Program-made: the position numbers and the translations under genes | Assembly (NCBI RefSeq): GCF_025398195.1 | Contig: NZ_JAODNV010000005.1 | Span: forward strand, 124,001-188,000 | Direction: 5' to 3' | Origin: Chelativorans petroleitrophicus | GTDB taxonomy: Bacteria; Pseudomonadota; Alphaproteobacteria; Rhizobiales; Rhizobiaceae | Length of the DNA: 64,000 nucleotides | Shown here: positions 1 through 7,757 of the stretch, piece after piece | Position numbering within the stretch: position 1 is the stretch's first letter | Layout of the letters: every line of letters starts with the position of its first letter | Notes under the pieces: model-generated | What the model was told of the DNA's origin: nothing | Database searches by the model: none | What the model saw: the letters and a program-made list of their open reading frames with translations, nothing else

Positions 1-1129
1 CGACCTGCTCGGGGCCGATCTTGTCGCTGCCTTGAAGCGCCTGAGCGGACGGCCGGTCGAGCTCGTGGGAATCGGCGGCCGCCACCTTGCCGCCCATGGC
101 CTCAAGTCCCTGTTTTCCGCCGATGAGATTGCCATCATGGGGTTCTCGGCCGTGTTGCGGGATCTTCCGCGGCTCATACGCCGTATCGGCCAGACCGCAC
201 GGGCGATCGTCGTCTCGAAGCCCGATTGCGTGATCACCATCGACAGCCCCGATTTTTCGCTGCGGGTTGCGAGGAAAATAAGGGCGGCCGATCCATCCAT
301 TCCCATCGTGCATTATGTCTGCCCCAGCGTGTGGGCCTGGCGCCCGGGACGTGCGGCGGCCATGCGGCCCCATGTGGATCACGTGCTGTGCCTTCTGCCT
401 TTCGAGCCGGAGGAACTGCGCCGCCTGGGTGGCCCCGAGGGCACGTTCGTCGGACACCGGCTCATGAGCGACCCCAACATCCGAGAGGCCGCACTTGCAC
501 AGCTTACCGGCCAGGAACGGGGGGAGCGGAAGAAACTTCTCCTCCTGCCTGGCTCCCGCCGAGGCGAGGTGCGGCGTCTGATCGGTCCCTTCGGGGCGAC
601 GGTCGCCGCGCTCAAGGCGGCGCAACATGACTTCGATCTACTGCTTCCCACCGTGCCTCATCTGGTGCCGTTGATCGAGGCTGCGGTCGGGGATTGGCCG
701 GTGAAGCCGGAGATCATCCTCGATCCCGAACGCAAGTGGAGCGCCTTTGCCGAAGCGGATGCCGCGCTTGCTTGTTCGGGCACGGTCGCGCTGGAGCTCG
801 CGCTTGCGCGCGTGCCCTTTGTTAGTTGCTACAAGACGGATGCGATCGGCGCCGTTCTCGGCCCGCTTCTGATCAAGGTTTGGTCCGGGTCACTGCCGAA
901 CCTGATCGCTGGCTGGCCGGTCGTGCCCGAATTTTTCAACGAGTTCGTCCGTCCTGCCTATTTGGCTCGGCTCTTGCCGCGGCTTTGGGACGACACGCCC
1001 ACGCGGCTCGCCCAGCGGGAAGGTTTCGCAGAGGTGGCCGCGGCCCTGGCAGTGCCAAAGCCTTCGGGCGAGATGGCGGCGGAGGTGGTGCTTGGCATGT
1101 GCGAGCGACGCCGCGCGCGGTCTGCCTAA
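1..1129 (+). CDS. lpxB: lipid-A-disaccharide synthase (5' end outside window)
   Basis: LpxB (glycosyltransferase family 19) joins UDP-2,3-diacylglucosamine to lipid X to make the lipid A disaccharide at the inner face of the cytoplasmic membrane. The reading frame is open from base 2 (DLLGADLVAALKR), and the usual family start with its SGD motif lies just outside, so only about 10-15 residues are missing. About 375 residues are visible. Recognisable family motifs are YVCPSVWAWRPGR in the N-terminal half, LLLLPGSRRGEV in the middle and the CSGTVALELAL donor-site motif near the C-terminus. The stop (TAA, 1127-1129) overlaps the stop of the convergent DUF72 gene. In relatives lpxB follows lpxA and lpxI, which would lie upstream of this window (family knowledge). 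Confidence 0.95.
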   Translation, partial: DLLGADLVAALKRLSGRPVELVGIGGRHLAAHGLKSLFSADEIAIMGFSAVLRDLPRLIRRIGQTARAIVVSKPDCVITIDSPDFSLRVARKIRAADPSIPIVHYVCPSVWAWRPGRAAAMRPHVDHVLCLLPFEPEELRRLGGPEGTFVGHRLMSDPNIREAALAQLTGQERGERKKLLLLPGSRRGEVRRLIGPFGATVAALKAAQHDFDLLLPTVPHLVPLIEAAVGDWPVKPEIILDPERKWSAFAEADAALACSGTVALELALARVPFVSCYKTDAIGAVLGPLLIKVWSGSLPNLIAGWPVVPEFFNEFVRPAYLARLLPRLWDDTPTRLAQREGFAEVAAALAVPKPSGEMAAEVVLGMCERRRARSA

Positions 1130-1929
1130 CCTACGCGCTCCATCAGTGCCTGTGCAGCCTGGGGCGCACGCACCTTTCCCTCGTGGATGAAGTAGACAAA
1201 GACATCGCGCGGCTTTGCCTCAATCTTCACCGTCTCGTCCGCAAGCGGCAGATCGCCCGGCATGCCTCCGGCAGCCCAGACCTTCGCCCGTTCGGCCCAG
1301 GCATCGAGATCGGCAAGCGCGTAGGCCGTCGGAATGGAATCCTGGCCACGCTGAAGCCGCGCATATACGAAATCGGCCGTGACATCCGCGATTTCCGGAT
1401 AAGTAAAATGGTGCGCGTAGCAGATGGCCACCCGATACTTTCGCGCAAGGGCCGGGAATTCCGGAGTAACGAAGGAAGGGTGGCGCACTTCCAGCACATG
1501 CCGCAGCGGCACACCATCCTGCTTTTCAGGCAATAGTTTCAGAAAGGCTTCGAAGTCCTCGGGATCGAACTTCTTTGTCGGTGCGAACTGCCAGAGAATG
1601 GGGCCAAGCCGATCACCCAGTTCGGTGATCCCCGATCCGAGAAAACGCGAAAGCGACTCGCCCGCCTCGGCAAGCACCTTGCGGTTCGTCACGAAGCGGT
1701 TTCCCTTGAGCGAGAAGGTGAATCCATCCGGCACCTCGACCGCCCATTTGGCAAAGGTGGCCGGCTTCTGCGTGCCATAATAGGTTCCGTTCACCTCGAT
1801 CGTGGGAAGCTTTCGGCTCGCATATTCGAGCTGCCGCTTCTTGGGCAGATCATCAGGATAAAACGTGCCTTCCCATGGCTCGAATGTCCAGCCGCCTATA
1901 CCGGCGCGAATGGTGCCCGCATTGCTCAT
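1126..1929 (-). CDS. DUF72 domain protein
   Basis: A 267-residue soluble protein of the DUF72 family, which folds as a TIM barrel related to sugar-phosphate isomerase/endonuclease IV-like proteins; the function is not established. The N-terminal RAGIGGWTFEPWEGTFYP block and the central RLGPILWQFAPTKKFD and LEVRHPSF blocks are typical. The ATG at 1927-1929 begins MSNAGTIRAG. Convergent with lpxB, with stop codons sharing bases 1126-1129. No signal peptide or membrane segment was seen. No operon partner is evident, since the next gene on this strand begins beyond a 390-base gap. Confidence 0.85.
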   Translation of the reverse strand: MSNAGTIRAGIGGWTFEPWEGTFYPDDLPKKRQLEYASRKLPTIEVNGTYYGTQKPATFAKWAVEVPDGFTFSLKGNRFVTNRKVLAEAGESLSRFLGSGITELGDRLGPILWQFAPTKKFDPEDFEAFLKLLPEKQDGVPLRHVLEVRHPSFVTPEFPALARKYRVAICYAHHFTYPEIADVTADFVYARLQRGQDSIPTAYALADLDAWAERAKVWAAGGMPGDLPLADETVKIEAKPRDVFVYFIHEGKVRAPQAAQALMERVG

Positions 1930-2319
1930 TCCGGCACATCCTCTATTTGCGAGCCGCTACCCGCCAATTATATCGCGCGGCTAACTCTGCACTTCCAGCG
2001 GGCTTTTCCAGCCGCTCCGGGGTCAGAAACTCCGACTGGACCCATTCGGGCGAACTCGCCTTGCAGAATTCCGTTTTCTTTCGAACAGTCATCAGGTCCC
2101 GTTTCGACAAACATCGTTTCCCGTCGAAGCAGGCCGGGGATTTGTCTGTCCGCAACGGACTGCTTTTTCAATCTTTCGTCGCAACCGCGATGCTGGGCAA
2201 CCGGACGCCTGCTTCCGCAAAACCGGTTCGCGGGGCGTGTTCCTGCCTCGTCCTGTTTCGAGTTTATACCGCCTGCGGCATCAAATTGCGAACTGCGCCG
2301 CCGGATACACTTCAAGCCC
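1930..2319. other. 390-base intergenic stretch without a clear gene
   Basis: Lies between the DUF72 start and the end of the universal stress gene. The only notable open frame is a 49-codon minus-strand ORF at 1943-2092 (starts MTVRKKTEFC, ends RVAARK). It has no obvious ribosome binding site and no family I recognise, so I do not call it a gene. A GTTC-N9-GTTC pair at 2226-2242 has the wrong spacing for an alphaproteobacterial LexA box. No hairpin with a T tract was found. Confidence 0.5.
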
Positions 2320-3165
2320 CTAGCGAGCCATCAGCGTGGGCACCGTCATGCTCCGTAGCATCGCCCGGGTGACGCCGCCGAAGACGAATTCGGACAGGCG
2401 CGAGCGGCCATAGGCTCCCATAACCAGAAGATCGGCACCGGAGTCCGCAAGGCGGTTGGCGATGATGTCCGCATGCGTGAGGTCGCCGGCGGAGCGCTCG
2501 GCGCGCATGGTAACCTCTATGCCGTGCCTTGCCAGCGTGGCCGCGATTGCCGCGCCTGCGAAATTGGCATCCTGCTCCGGTGTGTCGGGCGCATCCACCG
2601 TAAGCACCTCGACCTTGCCTGCCTCCTTCATCATCGGAAGGGCATCGAAGGCCGCGCGCGCCGCCTGCTGGCTGCCGTTCCAGGCAAGCAGAACCCGTTT
2701 GAATGGCTGGCTCCGGCCGGAAAACGTGTAGGGGACCAGTAGAACGGGCCGTCCGCTCTCAAACACCAGTGCCTCGACATTCGCCGTGCTGCGCGCGTCG
2801 GCATCCGGATCGTTCTGCTGAGCGATCACCAGATCCACCGTGCGGGCGCTTTCGATGCCGGAGATGGCCGAATCGCCCGAGACGCTTTCATAGCCGCGCC
2901 ATTCGCCCGTGACCCCTTCCGCGCTGAGGCGCTTGTTGAAGATCTCGCGCATTCGGGAATGCCGCGCCTCGGTTTCAGCCTCCAGGCCAGCATTGAACGC
3001 GACCACCGGGCCGCCCAGCGGGGCGGAGACGATGATGGGCAGCGCCTCGGCATGAAGGCCGATGACATGGCCTCCATGGCGAGCGGCAAAGGGCACGGTG
3101 AAATCCAGCACGCGCGCCGCATCCGCCTCGCTCTGAAGAATGGCAAGGATCGTTTTGCACGTCAT
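2320..3165 (-). CDS. universal stress protein, tandem UspA domains
   Basis: A 281-residue cytoplasmic protein with two UspA folds in tandem (about residues 1-145 and 150-281). The second carries the nucleotide-binding signature G-x2-G-x9-G near the C-terminus (GAYGRSRLSEFVFGGVTRAM), so it probably binds ATP; the first lacks a clear copy. Family knowledge links Usp proteins to starvation, oxidative and respiratory stress, but no specific partner is known here. The ATG at 3165 is preceded by GGAGG at good spacing. It stands alone between intergenic gaps; the CinA-like gene upstream reads the same way, 65 bases away, and might share its transcript. Confidence 0.9.
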   Translation of the reverse strand: MTCKTILAILQSEADAARVLDFTVPFAARHGGHVIGLHAEALPIIVSAPLGGPVVAFNAGLEAETEARHSRMREIFNKRLSAEGVTGEWRGYESVSGDSAISGIESARTVDLVIAQQNDPDADARSTANVEALVFESGRPVLLVPYTFSGRSQPFKRVLLAWNGSQQAARAAFDALPMMKEAGKVEVLTVDAPDTPEQDANFAGAAIAATLARHGIEVTMRAERSAGDLTHADIIANRLADSGADLLVMGAYGRSRLSEFVFGGVTRAMLRSMTVPTLMAR

Positions 3166-3230
3166 TTGATGCCTCCATGCTGCAAGGCAGGCGTTCTGCT
3201 CCAGCCCGCCCGCAGATCAACGCTCGAGCA

Positions 3231-3971
3231 TCACCTCCGGTTCAGCAGATTCTCGAGCATTGCCTCGACGGCGGCCTTGGCTGCCTTCAAAGCTTCTTCC
3301 GAACGTGAGCGTATCACAATCTCGGTCCAGAACGAGCCATCCTGATACTTGGGATAGGAGCCGATGATCGTTTCCGGATGGGTTCTCTGGATTTCGGCGA
3401 GCGGGCCGCCGATCGTGCCTTCCGGGAACGGGGAGGGGACGGCGACGGACAGAAGCTTGGCCCCCTTCTTCAGAGTTGGGGCTACCTCGTCCAACATGGC
3501 CTGAAAGATCGCCGGCACGCCCGCCATGACATAGACGTTAGCGATCCGGAATCCTGGCGCCACGGAAATCGGATTGCGGATATGCTCGGCACCCTTCGGC
3601 ATGCGTGCCATGCGCTTCCGCGCATCGGTGAACGGGATGCCGCGCGCCGCGTAGTGCTCGTCCAGCAGGCGATAGGCTTCCTCGTCATAGTCGCAGGGAA
3701 CGCCGAAGGCGGCTGCGATTGCATCGGCGGTGATGTCGTCATGGGTCGGGCCGATGCCGCCCGTGGTAAAGACGTAGGTGTTCCGCGCCCTCAGCGCATT
3801 CACCGCCTCGACGATCGCCGCCTGATCGTCAGGTACGATGCGCACCTCCTTCAGGTCGATGCCTAGCGCAGTCATCATGTCGGCCAGGTGGCCGATATTG
3901 CGGTCCTTGGTGCGGCCGGACAGGATCTCGTCGCCGATAACCACCATGGCCGCTGTAACGATTTTGCTCAT
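3231..3971 (-). CDS. CinA-type molybdopterin-binding (MoCF) domain protein
   Basis: A 246-residue protein consisting of the MoCF (MoaB/Mog-like) domain that forms the N-terminal half of CinA. Visible motifs are GDEILSGRTKDRN near residue 14 and TTGGIGPTHDD near residue 70, which bind molybdopterin or the ADP-ribose/FAD-like substrate in relatives. The C-terminal nicotinamide-nucleotide amidohydrolase half of full CinA is absent, so deamidase activity is not expected. 'Competence/damage-inducible protein A' is the usual database name but says little about function. The ATG at 3971 has an AGGAGA ribosome binding site. Confidence 0.88.
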   Translation of the reverse strand: MSKIVTAAMVVIGDEILSGRTKDRNIGHLADMMTALGIDLKEVRIVPDDQAAIVEAVNALRARNTYVFTTGGIGPTHDDITADAIAAAFGVPCDYDEEAYRLLDEHYAARGIPFTDARKRMARMPKGAEHIRNPISVAPGFRIANVYVMAGVPAIFQAMLDEVAPTLKKGAKLLSVAVPSPFPEGTIGGPLAEIQRTHPETIIGSYPKYQDGSFWTEIVIRSRSEEALKAAKAAVEAMLENLLNRR

Positions 3972-4139
3972 CGCGTATTTCTCCTGACGCTCCGTCAGAT
4001 AGCCGCATCAGCTTCATCCGGCAACGGACGGCGAATGGTGAACACTGTGTTGGCCAGGCAGGCAGTTTCATTGTCCGTTCCGTTCACTACATCGATGACG
4101 GCGGCGCACCAGCCGCATCATCAACGGAGCAGATGAGAC

Positions 4140-4781
4140 ATGGCCAAAATCTTGGTTCTTTACTATTCGAGCTGGGGACACATGGAAGCGATGGCCAAAG
4201 CGGCCGCTGAGGGCGCGCGCGAGGCTGGGGCGGACGTGACCGTCAAGCGCGTGCCGGAACTGGTGCCCGACGACGTGGCGAAGAACGCGGGTTACAAGCT
4301 CGACCAGGAGGCGCCCATCGCTGACCCGATGGAATTGGCCGAGTATGACGGCTTCGTGTTCGGCATTTCGACGCGCTACGGCATGATGGCCGCACAGATG
4401 AAGAATTTCCTCGACCAGACCGGGCCACTTTGGGCCAAGGGAGCGCTGCTCGACAAGCCGGCCACCGTCATGTCTTCAACCGCCACGCAGCATGGCGGGG
4501 CGGAACTGGCGCTCGTCTCCGCGCAGCTTGCTCTTCAGCATCACGGCATGCTGATCGTCCCGCTCTCCTATGCCTATCAGGGCCAGTCTGGCAACGACAC
4601 GGTTCGCGGCGGCTCGCCCTACGGTATGACCACGACCACCGAATCCGACGGCTCACGCTTCCCCTCCGATCAGGAACTGGAGGGCGCCCGCTTCCAGGGT
4701 AAGCGGCTGGCCGAGATCGCCATGAAGCTCAAGATCGGCGCGCGGGCGCTGCAGGAAAGCGATTCCCGCAAAACGGCTTGA
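4140..4781 (+). CDS. wrbA: NAD(P)H:quinone oxidoreductase, WrbA type
   Basis: WrbA is a tetrameric FMN flavoprotein that reduces quinones by two electrons and so limits redox cycling. The 213-residue product has the flavodoxin-like fold: the FMN phosphate loop [12 protein letters not shown] at residues 7-18, the [20 protein letters not shown] block, and the [11 protein letters not shown] loop typical of WrbA. The length is slightly above the usual ~200 because of a short basic C-terminal tail. The ATG at 4140 follows GGAG. It is divergent from the CinA-like gene, with 168 bases between them, and is followed by a hairpin that probably terminates it. Confidence 0.95.
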   Translation: MAKILVLYYSSWGHMEAMAKAAAEGAREAGADVTVKRVPELVPDDVAKNAGYKLDQEAPIADPMELAEYDGFVFGISTRYGMMAAQMKNFLDQTGPLWAKGALLDKPATVMSSTATQHGGAELALVSAQLALQHHGMLIVPLSYAYQGQSGNDTVRGGSPYGMTTTTESDGSRFPSDQELEGARFQGKRLAEIAMKLKIGARALQESDSRKTA

Positions 4782-4807
4782 GCGCCGCGCCGCTACCTCC
4801 GCTTTCC

Positions 4808-4858
4808 ACGGGCCGGGTCTGCGAACAGAAATCTGCCTCCGGCCCGTTGACCTTTTCC
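4808..4858 (+). terminator. probable terminator after wrbA
   Basis: A perfect 9-bp stem (ACGGGCCGG at 4808-4816 with CCGGCCCGT at 4839-4847) closes a 22-base loop and is followed a few bases later by CCTTTTCCCC. The T tract is short and offset, so termination efficiency is uncertain. Confidence 0.5.
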
Positions 4859-4884
4859 CCGGGAGCTTGGAAAAGCGGATGGAC

Positions 4885-4969
4885 GCGGACGTGGCGGAAC
4901 CGGTAGACGCAAGGGACTTAAAATCCCTCGGAGAAATCCGTGCGGGTTCGACTCCCGCCGTCCGCACCA
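4885..4969 (+). tRNA. tRNA-Leu, anticodon TAA
   Basis: An 85-nt class II tRNA including an encoded CCA end. The acceptor stem GCGGACG pairs with CGTCCGC, the anticodon stem AGGGA/TCCCT encloses the loop CTTAAAA with anticodon TAA (reads UUA), and the T arm GCGGGTTCGACTCCCGC is canonical. A long variable arm fits leucine. UUA is a rare codon in GC-rich genomes. Confidence 0.96.
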
Positions 4970-5143
4970 CTATTTCGCGTGCCGCGGCCGGCCGCCCGAC
5001 CCCTGGCACGTAAGCCGCATCGATCACATTTTCGCGAGCCACCAGACGCGCGCAGCGATTAACACTTTTGTGGATGAACTGTGCCATCCTCGATGCCGCA
5101 CAATGGGCGGAGAAAGTAGCCGCCCGGGCAGGGGGGTAGTTCC

Positions 5144-5410
5144 ATGCGTAGCCAAGAGCGCGTCCAGCAGACGGCGGGCTGGCGGTTGGGCAGCCAAGTC
5201 GAACAATTGGAATACATACGGGCCATTGTCCGCGAACTGCGTGACATGACGGCGGCGGAACGTTTCGAGATGCTGACTTTTCAGCTCGAGATGGCCTATC
5301 TGGAGGCCAGCGACCAGCTGCGGGAGCTGCATGCGCAATCCGCTTCGGGCTCCCTGGCTGAGGATCCTGATACCAAGAAAGCACCACCACGCCACGGCGG
5401 TAAATCGTAG
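5144..5410 (+). CDS. small hypothetical protein
   Basis: An 88-residue charged protein with no signal peptide or membrane segment. The middle (residues about 15-65) is predicted to be mostly helical, with heptad-like leucine and isoleucine spacing in VEQLEYIRAIVRELRDM and FQLEMAYLEASDQLREL. I do not recognise the family. The ATG is preceded by a G-rich GGGGGTAG stretch that could act as ribosome binding site. It sits between a tRNA-Leu and tadE on the same strand, with 100 bases to tadE. The codon use looks like that of its neighbours, which favours a real gene, but no homologue can be cited. Confidence 0.55.
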   Translation: MRSQERVQQTAGWRLGSQVEQLEYIRAIVRELRDMTAAERFEMLTFQLEMAYLEASDQLRELHAQSASGSLAEDPDTKKAPPRHGGKS

Positions 5411-5488
5411 GAGCACACCCGGCCTGCCGCGCAAGGCGCAACCTGATACAACCTCTACCTGGCAACTCCCGTTGAGCAAGTCCTAAAG

Positions 5489-5505
5489 CGTTTCTGTCAG
5501 AAACG
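5489..5505. repeat. perfect inverted repeat just upstream of tadE
   Basis: CGTTTCTG, a single central T, then CAGAAACG: 8-bp arms with a one-base centre, ending five bases before the tadE ATG. It covers the position where the ribosome binding site would be, so it could be an operator or a site affecting translation. No regulator is assigned. Confidence 0.5.
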
Positions 5506-5510
5506 TCTGC

Positions 5511-5945
5511 ATGCTTACGGTCGCCAGAACGTCTCACGGGTTTCTGCGCAGCCGCAACGGCGCGGCTGCGGTCGAATTCGCGCTTGTCGCGCCGATCTTC
5601 ATTCTCCTGTTCATGGGGATGATCGCCTACGGCATCTATTTCGGCGCGATGCACTCCCTCCAGCAGCTCGCCGCCGATGCGGCACGCATCTCCATAGCTG
5701 GGCTTGACGTAGGCGAGCGGGAGAGGCTGGTGACCCGGTTTCTGGATACCCACACCAACGGTTACGTTTTCCTCGATCGCGACAAGCTGCAGATTGAAAT
5801 CGGCGACAGCGCGGACGGGACGCAGTTTACCGTCACGCTGAGCTATGACGCCGGGGACTTGCCAATCTGGGGCCTCCTCGACCGGCTCCCTCTACCCGGA
5901 GAAATCATAAGCCGGTCATCGACCATCCGGATCGGAGGGATTTGA
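5511..5945 (+). CDS. TadE-family pilus assembly / pseudopilin protein
   Basis: A 144-residue protein with the TadE signature. A short basic leader (residues 1-18) is followed by NGAAAVEFALVAPIFILLF, the prepilin-like cleavage region with the conserved Glu and a single membrane helix (about residues 20-42). The rest is a soluble domain expected outside the cytoplasmic membrane. TadE-type minor pseudopilins act with TadG and the Tad/Flp secretion machinery in surface attachment. None of the other tad or cpa genes are in this window, so this looks like an orphan pair with the next gene. The stop overlaps the tadG start. The start is not certain, as an inverted repeat occupies the ribosome-binding region. 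Confidence 0.85.
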   Translation: MLTVARTSHGFLRSRNGAAAVEFALVAPIFILLFMGMIAYGIYFGAMHSLQQLAADAARISIAGLDVGERERLVTRFLDTHTNGYVFLDRDKLQIEIGDSADGTQFTVTLSYDAGDLPIWGLLDRLPLPGEIISRSSTIRIGGI

Positions 5946-7708
5946 TGGCGGCACGATGCGTGATTTGCGCGCAAGCGCGGCGGTTCGCGAGTGATCGTTC
6001 CGGCGCTGTAGCCATCATGGCCGCCACGCTACTCTCCGTTGTCATGGTGGCAGCGGCATTCGCAGTTGATCAGGGTTCGCTCTATTTCGAACGCCGGGAG
6101 GCGCAGGCCCTGACCGACCTTGCCGCCATCACGGCCGCCGCCCACCTGCAGCGCGCGCCCGACGCCGCGCTCATCACCTTTACCGACAACCATAAACGCA
6201 ATGTCCGGCTGATCCGCGATAAAGAACCCTCCAGGGCCCCGCTCGAAACCACCGACGCCCATTCGGAGCTTTATGTCGAAACCGGCCGGTACAAGGCCGA
6301 TCCGGACGTGAGCCCGGAGATGCGTTTTACGGTTGGTGGAACGCCCCCGAACGCCGTCCGGGTGACCTACCGCAGGAAGGGCACCCTCTATTTCGGCAGT
6401 GCCATTATGGAACCGCCGACCATGACCACTGCAGCTGTGGCTGCGACGGTGGAGGAAGCGGCCATCTCGGTGGGTTCCCGGCTGGCGAGTGTGGAGGATG
6501 GCGTCCTGAATGCTCTTCTCGGCGCGCTGCTTGATGCCGATCTTTCGCTTCGCGCCGCGGATTACCGGGCATTGATCAATACCGATGTCGATGGGCTCGC
6601 CTTCCTCGATGCTCTTGCCGCTGAGCTCAATCTGACGGCGGGAACCTATGAAGAGGTGCTCGCCTCTAAGGCATCGATCGGCCAGATACTGCGTGCGCTC
6701 ACCGCAAGCGTCGGACAGTCGGGAGGCGCCCGCGTCGCCCTTCAGGGGCTATTGGGCTCGAAGGGTGGCGGAACGTTGCGCGTCCCGCTCTCCGCGCTTT
6801 TAGATCTGGGCCGGCTCGGGCGGCTTTCAGTCGGGCAGGGACAGGCTGCCGGCCTCAAGACGGCCGTAAGCGTGATGGAGCTGATCGGCGCGAGCGTGAC
6901 GGTTGCAAACCGGTCGCGGCAGGTGGAGGTGGGGACCGATCTGGGCATTGACGGCTTGCTGGGCGTTGACGTGCACCTAGCCGTCGGAGAGCCGCCGCTA
7001 AACCTGCCGTGGTTGGCTGCAGGCGAAGCGGGAACAATCGTTCGCACCTCGCAAATCCGGCTGCGCCTCACCGTCAAGGTGGAAGGGCCAGGTGGTGTGC
7101 TTGGCAACATCATCCAGCTGCCGATCTATGTGGAAGTGGGGCATGCGGAGGCAAAGCTTCGGCAGCTCGCATGCGTATCCGGACAGGTCTCGCGCGTTTT
7201 TGTTGAGGCGCTACCCGGTGTCTTCGACATATGGATCACGGAAGTCGATCCGGCTGAGTTCCGGCGCTTCGGGAGCAAGCCGACGCTTCACCCGGGAAAA
7301 TTGGTGGATTTGCCGCTGCGCTTCCCGTTGCCGGGTCTCTCCATTACCGGGTTTGCTCATGTCGGATCTGGCAATCTCTGGCCGTCCAGCCTGACCTTTA
7401 CACCGAAGGATATCGCAGATGGCGTCGTGAAATCCGTTTCCACGCAGCAGTTGGTGCAGCCGCTGGTGCATTCGCTGCTCTCCGATCTCGAATTGAACAT
7501 TGCATTGAAGCTGGGAGGGCTCGGCCTTGGCCTCGACCTTCCATCGCTCCCTCTGCTGAAAGATCAGGTGCAGAAAATCCTCAATGGTGTGGCCGAGCCG
7601 CTCGACACCCTGATCTACGGGCTGCTGTCGGCGCTTGGCGTTCGGGTGGGCGAGGCCGATATCCGTGTCAACGCCGCCCATTGCGGGCGAGCGGTCCTCG
7701 TTTATTGA
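5945..7708 (+). CDS. TadG-family membrane-anchored pilus-associated protein
   Basis: A 587-residue protein beginning with a TadG-N (Flp pilus assembly) domain: DRSGAVAIMAATLLSVVMVA forms the N-terminal membrane helix (about residues 18-42), followed by the conserved FERREAQALTDLAAITAA segment. The large remainder is probably periplasmic and is rich in Gly, Leu and Val, with repeated-looking leucine/aspartate stretches (residues about 180-330). No von Willebrand MIDAS motif (DxSxS) was seen, unlike many TadG proteins. The ATG at 5945 shares its A with the tadE TGA and follows GGAGGG, so the two genes are translationally coupled. A TTG three bases upstream is an alternative start. Confidence 0.82.
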   Translation: MAARCVICAQARRFASDRSGAVAIMAATLLSVVMVAAAFAVDQGSLYFERREAQALTDLAAITAAAHLQRAPDAALITFTDNHKRNVRLIRDKEPSRAPLETTDAHSELYVETGRYKADPDVSPEMRFTVGGTPPNAVRVTYRRKGTLYFGSAIMEPPTMTTAAVAATVEEAAISVGSRLASVEDGVLNALLGALLDADLSLRAADYRALINTDVDGLAFLDALAAELNLTAGTYEEVLASKASIGQILRALTASVGQSGGARVALQGLLGSKGGGTLRVPLSALLDLGRLGRLSVGQGQAAGLKTAVSVMELIGASVTVANRSRQVEVGTDLGIDGLLGVDVHLAVGEPPLNLPWLAAGEAGTIVRTSQIRLRLTVKVEGPGGVLGNIIQLPIYVEVGHAEAKLRQLACVSGQVSRVFVEALPGVFDIWITEVDPAEFRRFGSKPTLHPGKLVDLPLRFPLPGLSITGFAHVGSGNLWPSSLTFTPKDIADGVVKSVSTQQLVQPLVHSLLSDLELNIALKLGGLGLGLDLPSLPLLKDQVQKILNGVAEPLDTLIYGLLSALGVRVGEADIRVNAAHCGRAVLVY

Positions 7709-7737
7709 GTTCGTGAAGCCTCGTTTGCGAGCTCAAT
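7704..7737. terminator. possible bidirectional hairpin between tadG and parE
   Basis: ATTGAGTTCG (7704-7713) can pair with CGAGCTCAAT (7728-7737), 10 bp with one G-U pair, between two convergent genes. It overlaps the tadG stop codon and has no T tract on either side, so intrinsic termination is only possible, not shown. Confidence 0.3.
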
Positions 7738-7757
7738 CACTCCAAGACTGAGCCTGC

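Noticed and set aside
2226-2242. GTTC-N9-GTTC upstream of the universal stress gene
   Set aside because: Spacing is nine, not seven, so it does not fit the alphaproteobacterial LexA box, and it lies beyond the 3' end of that gene.
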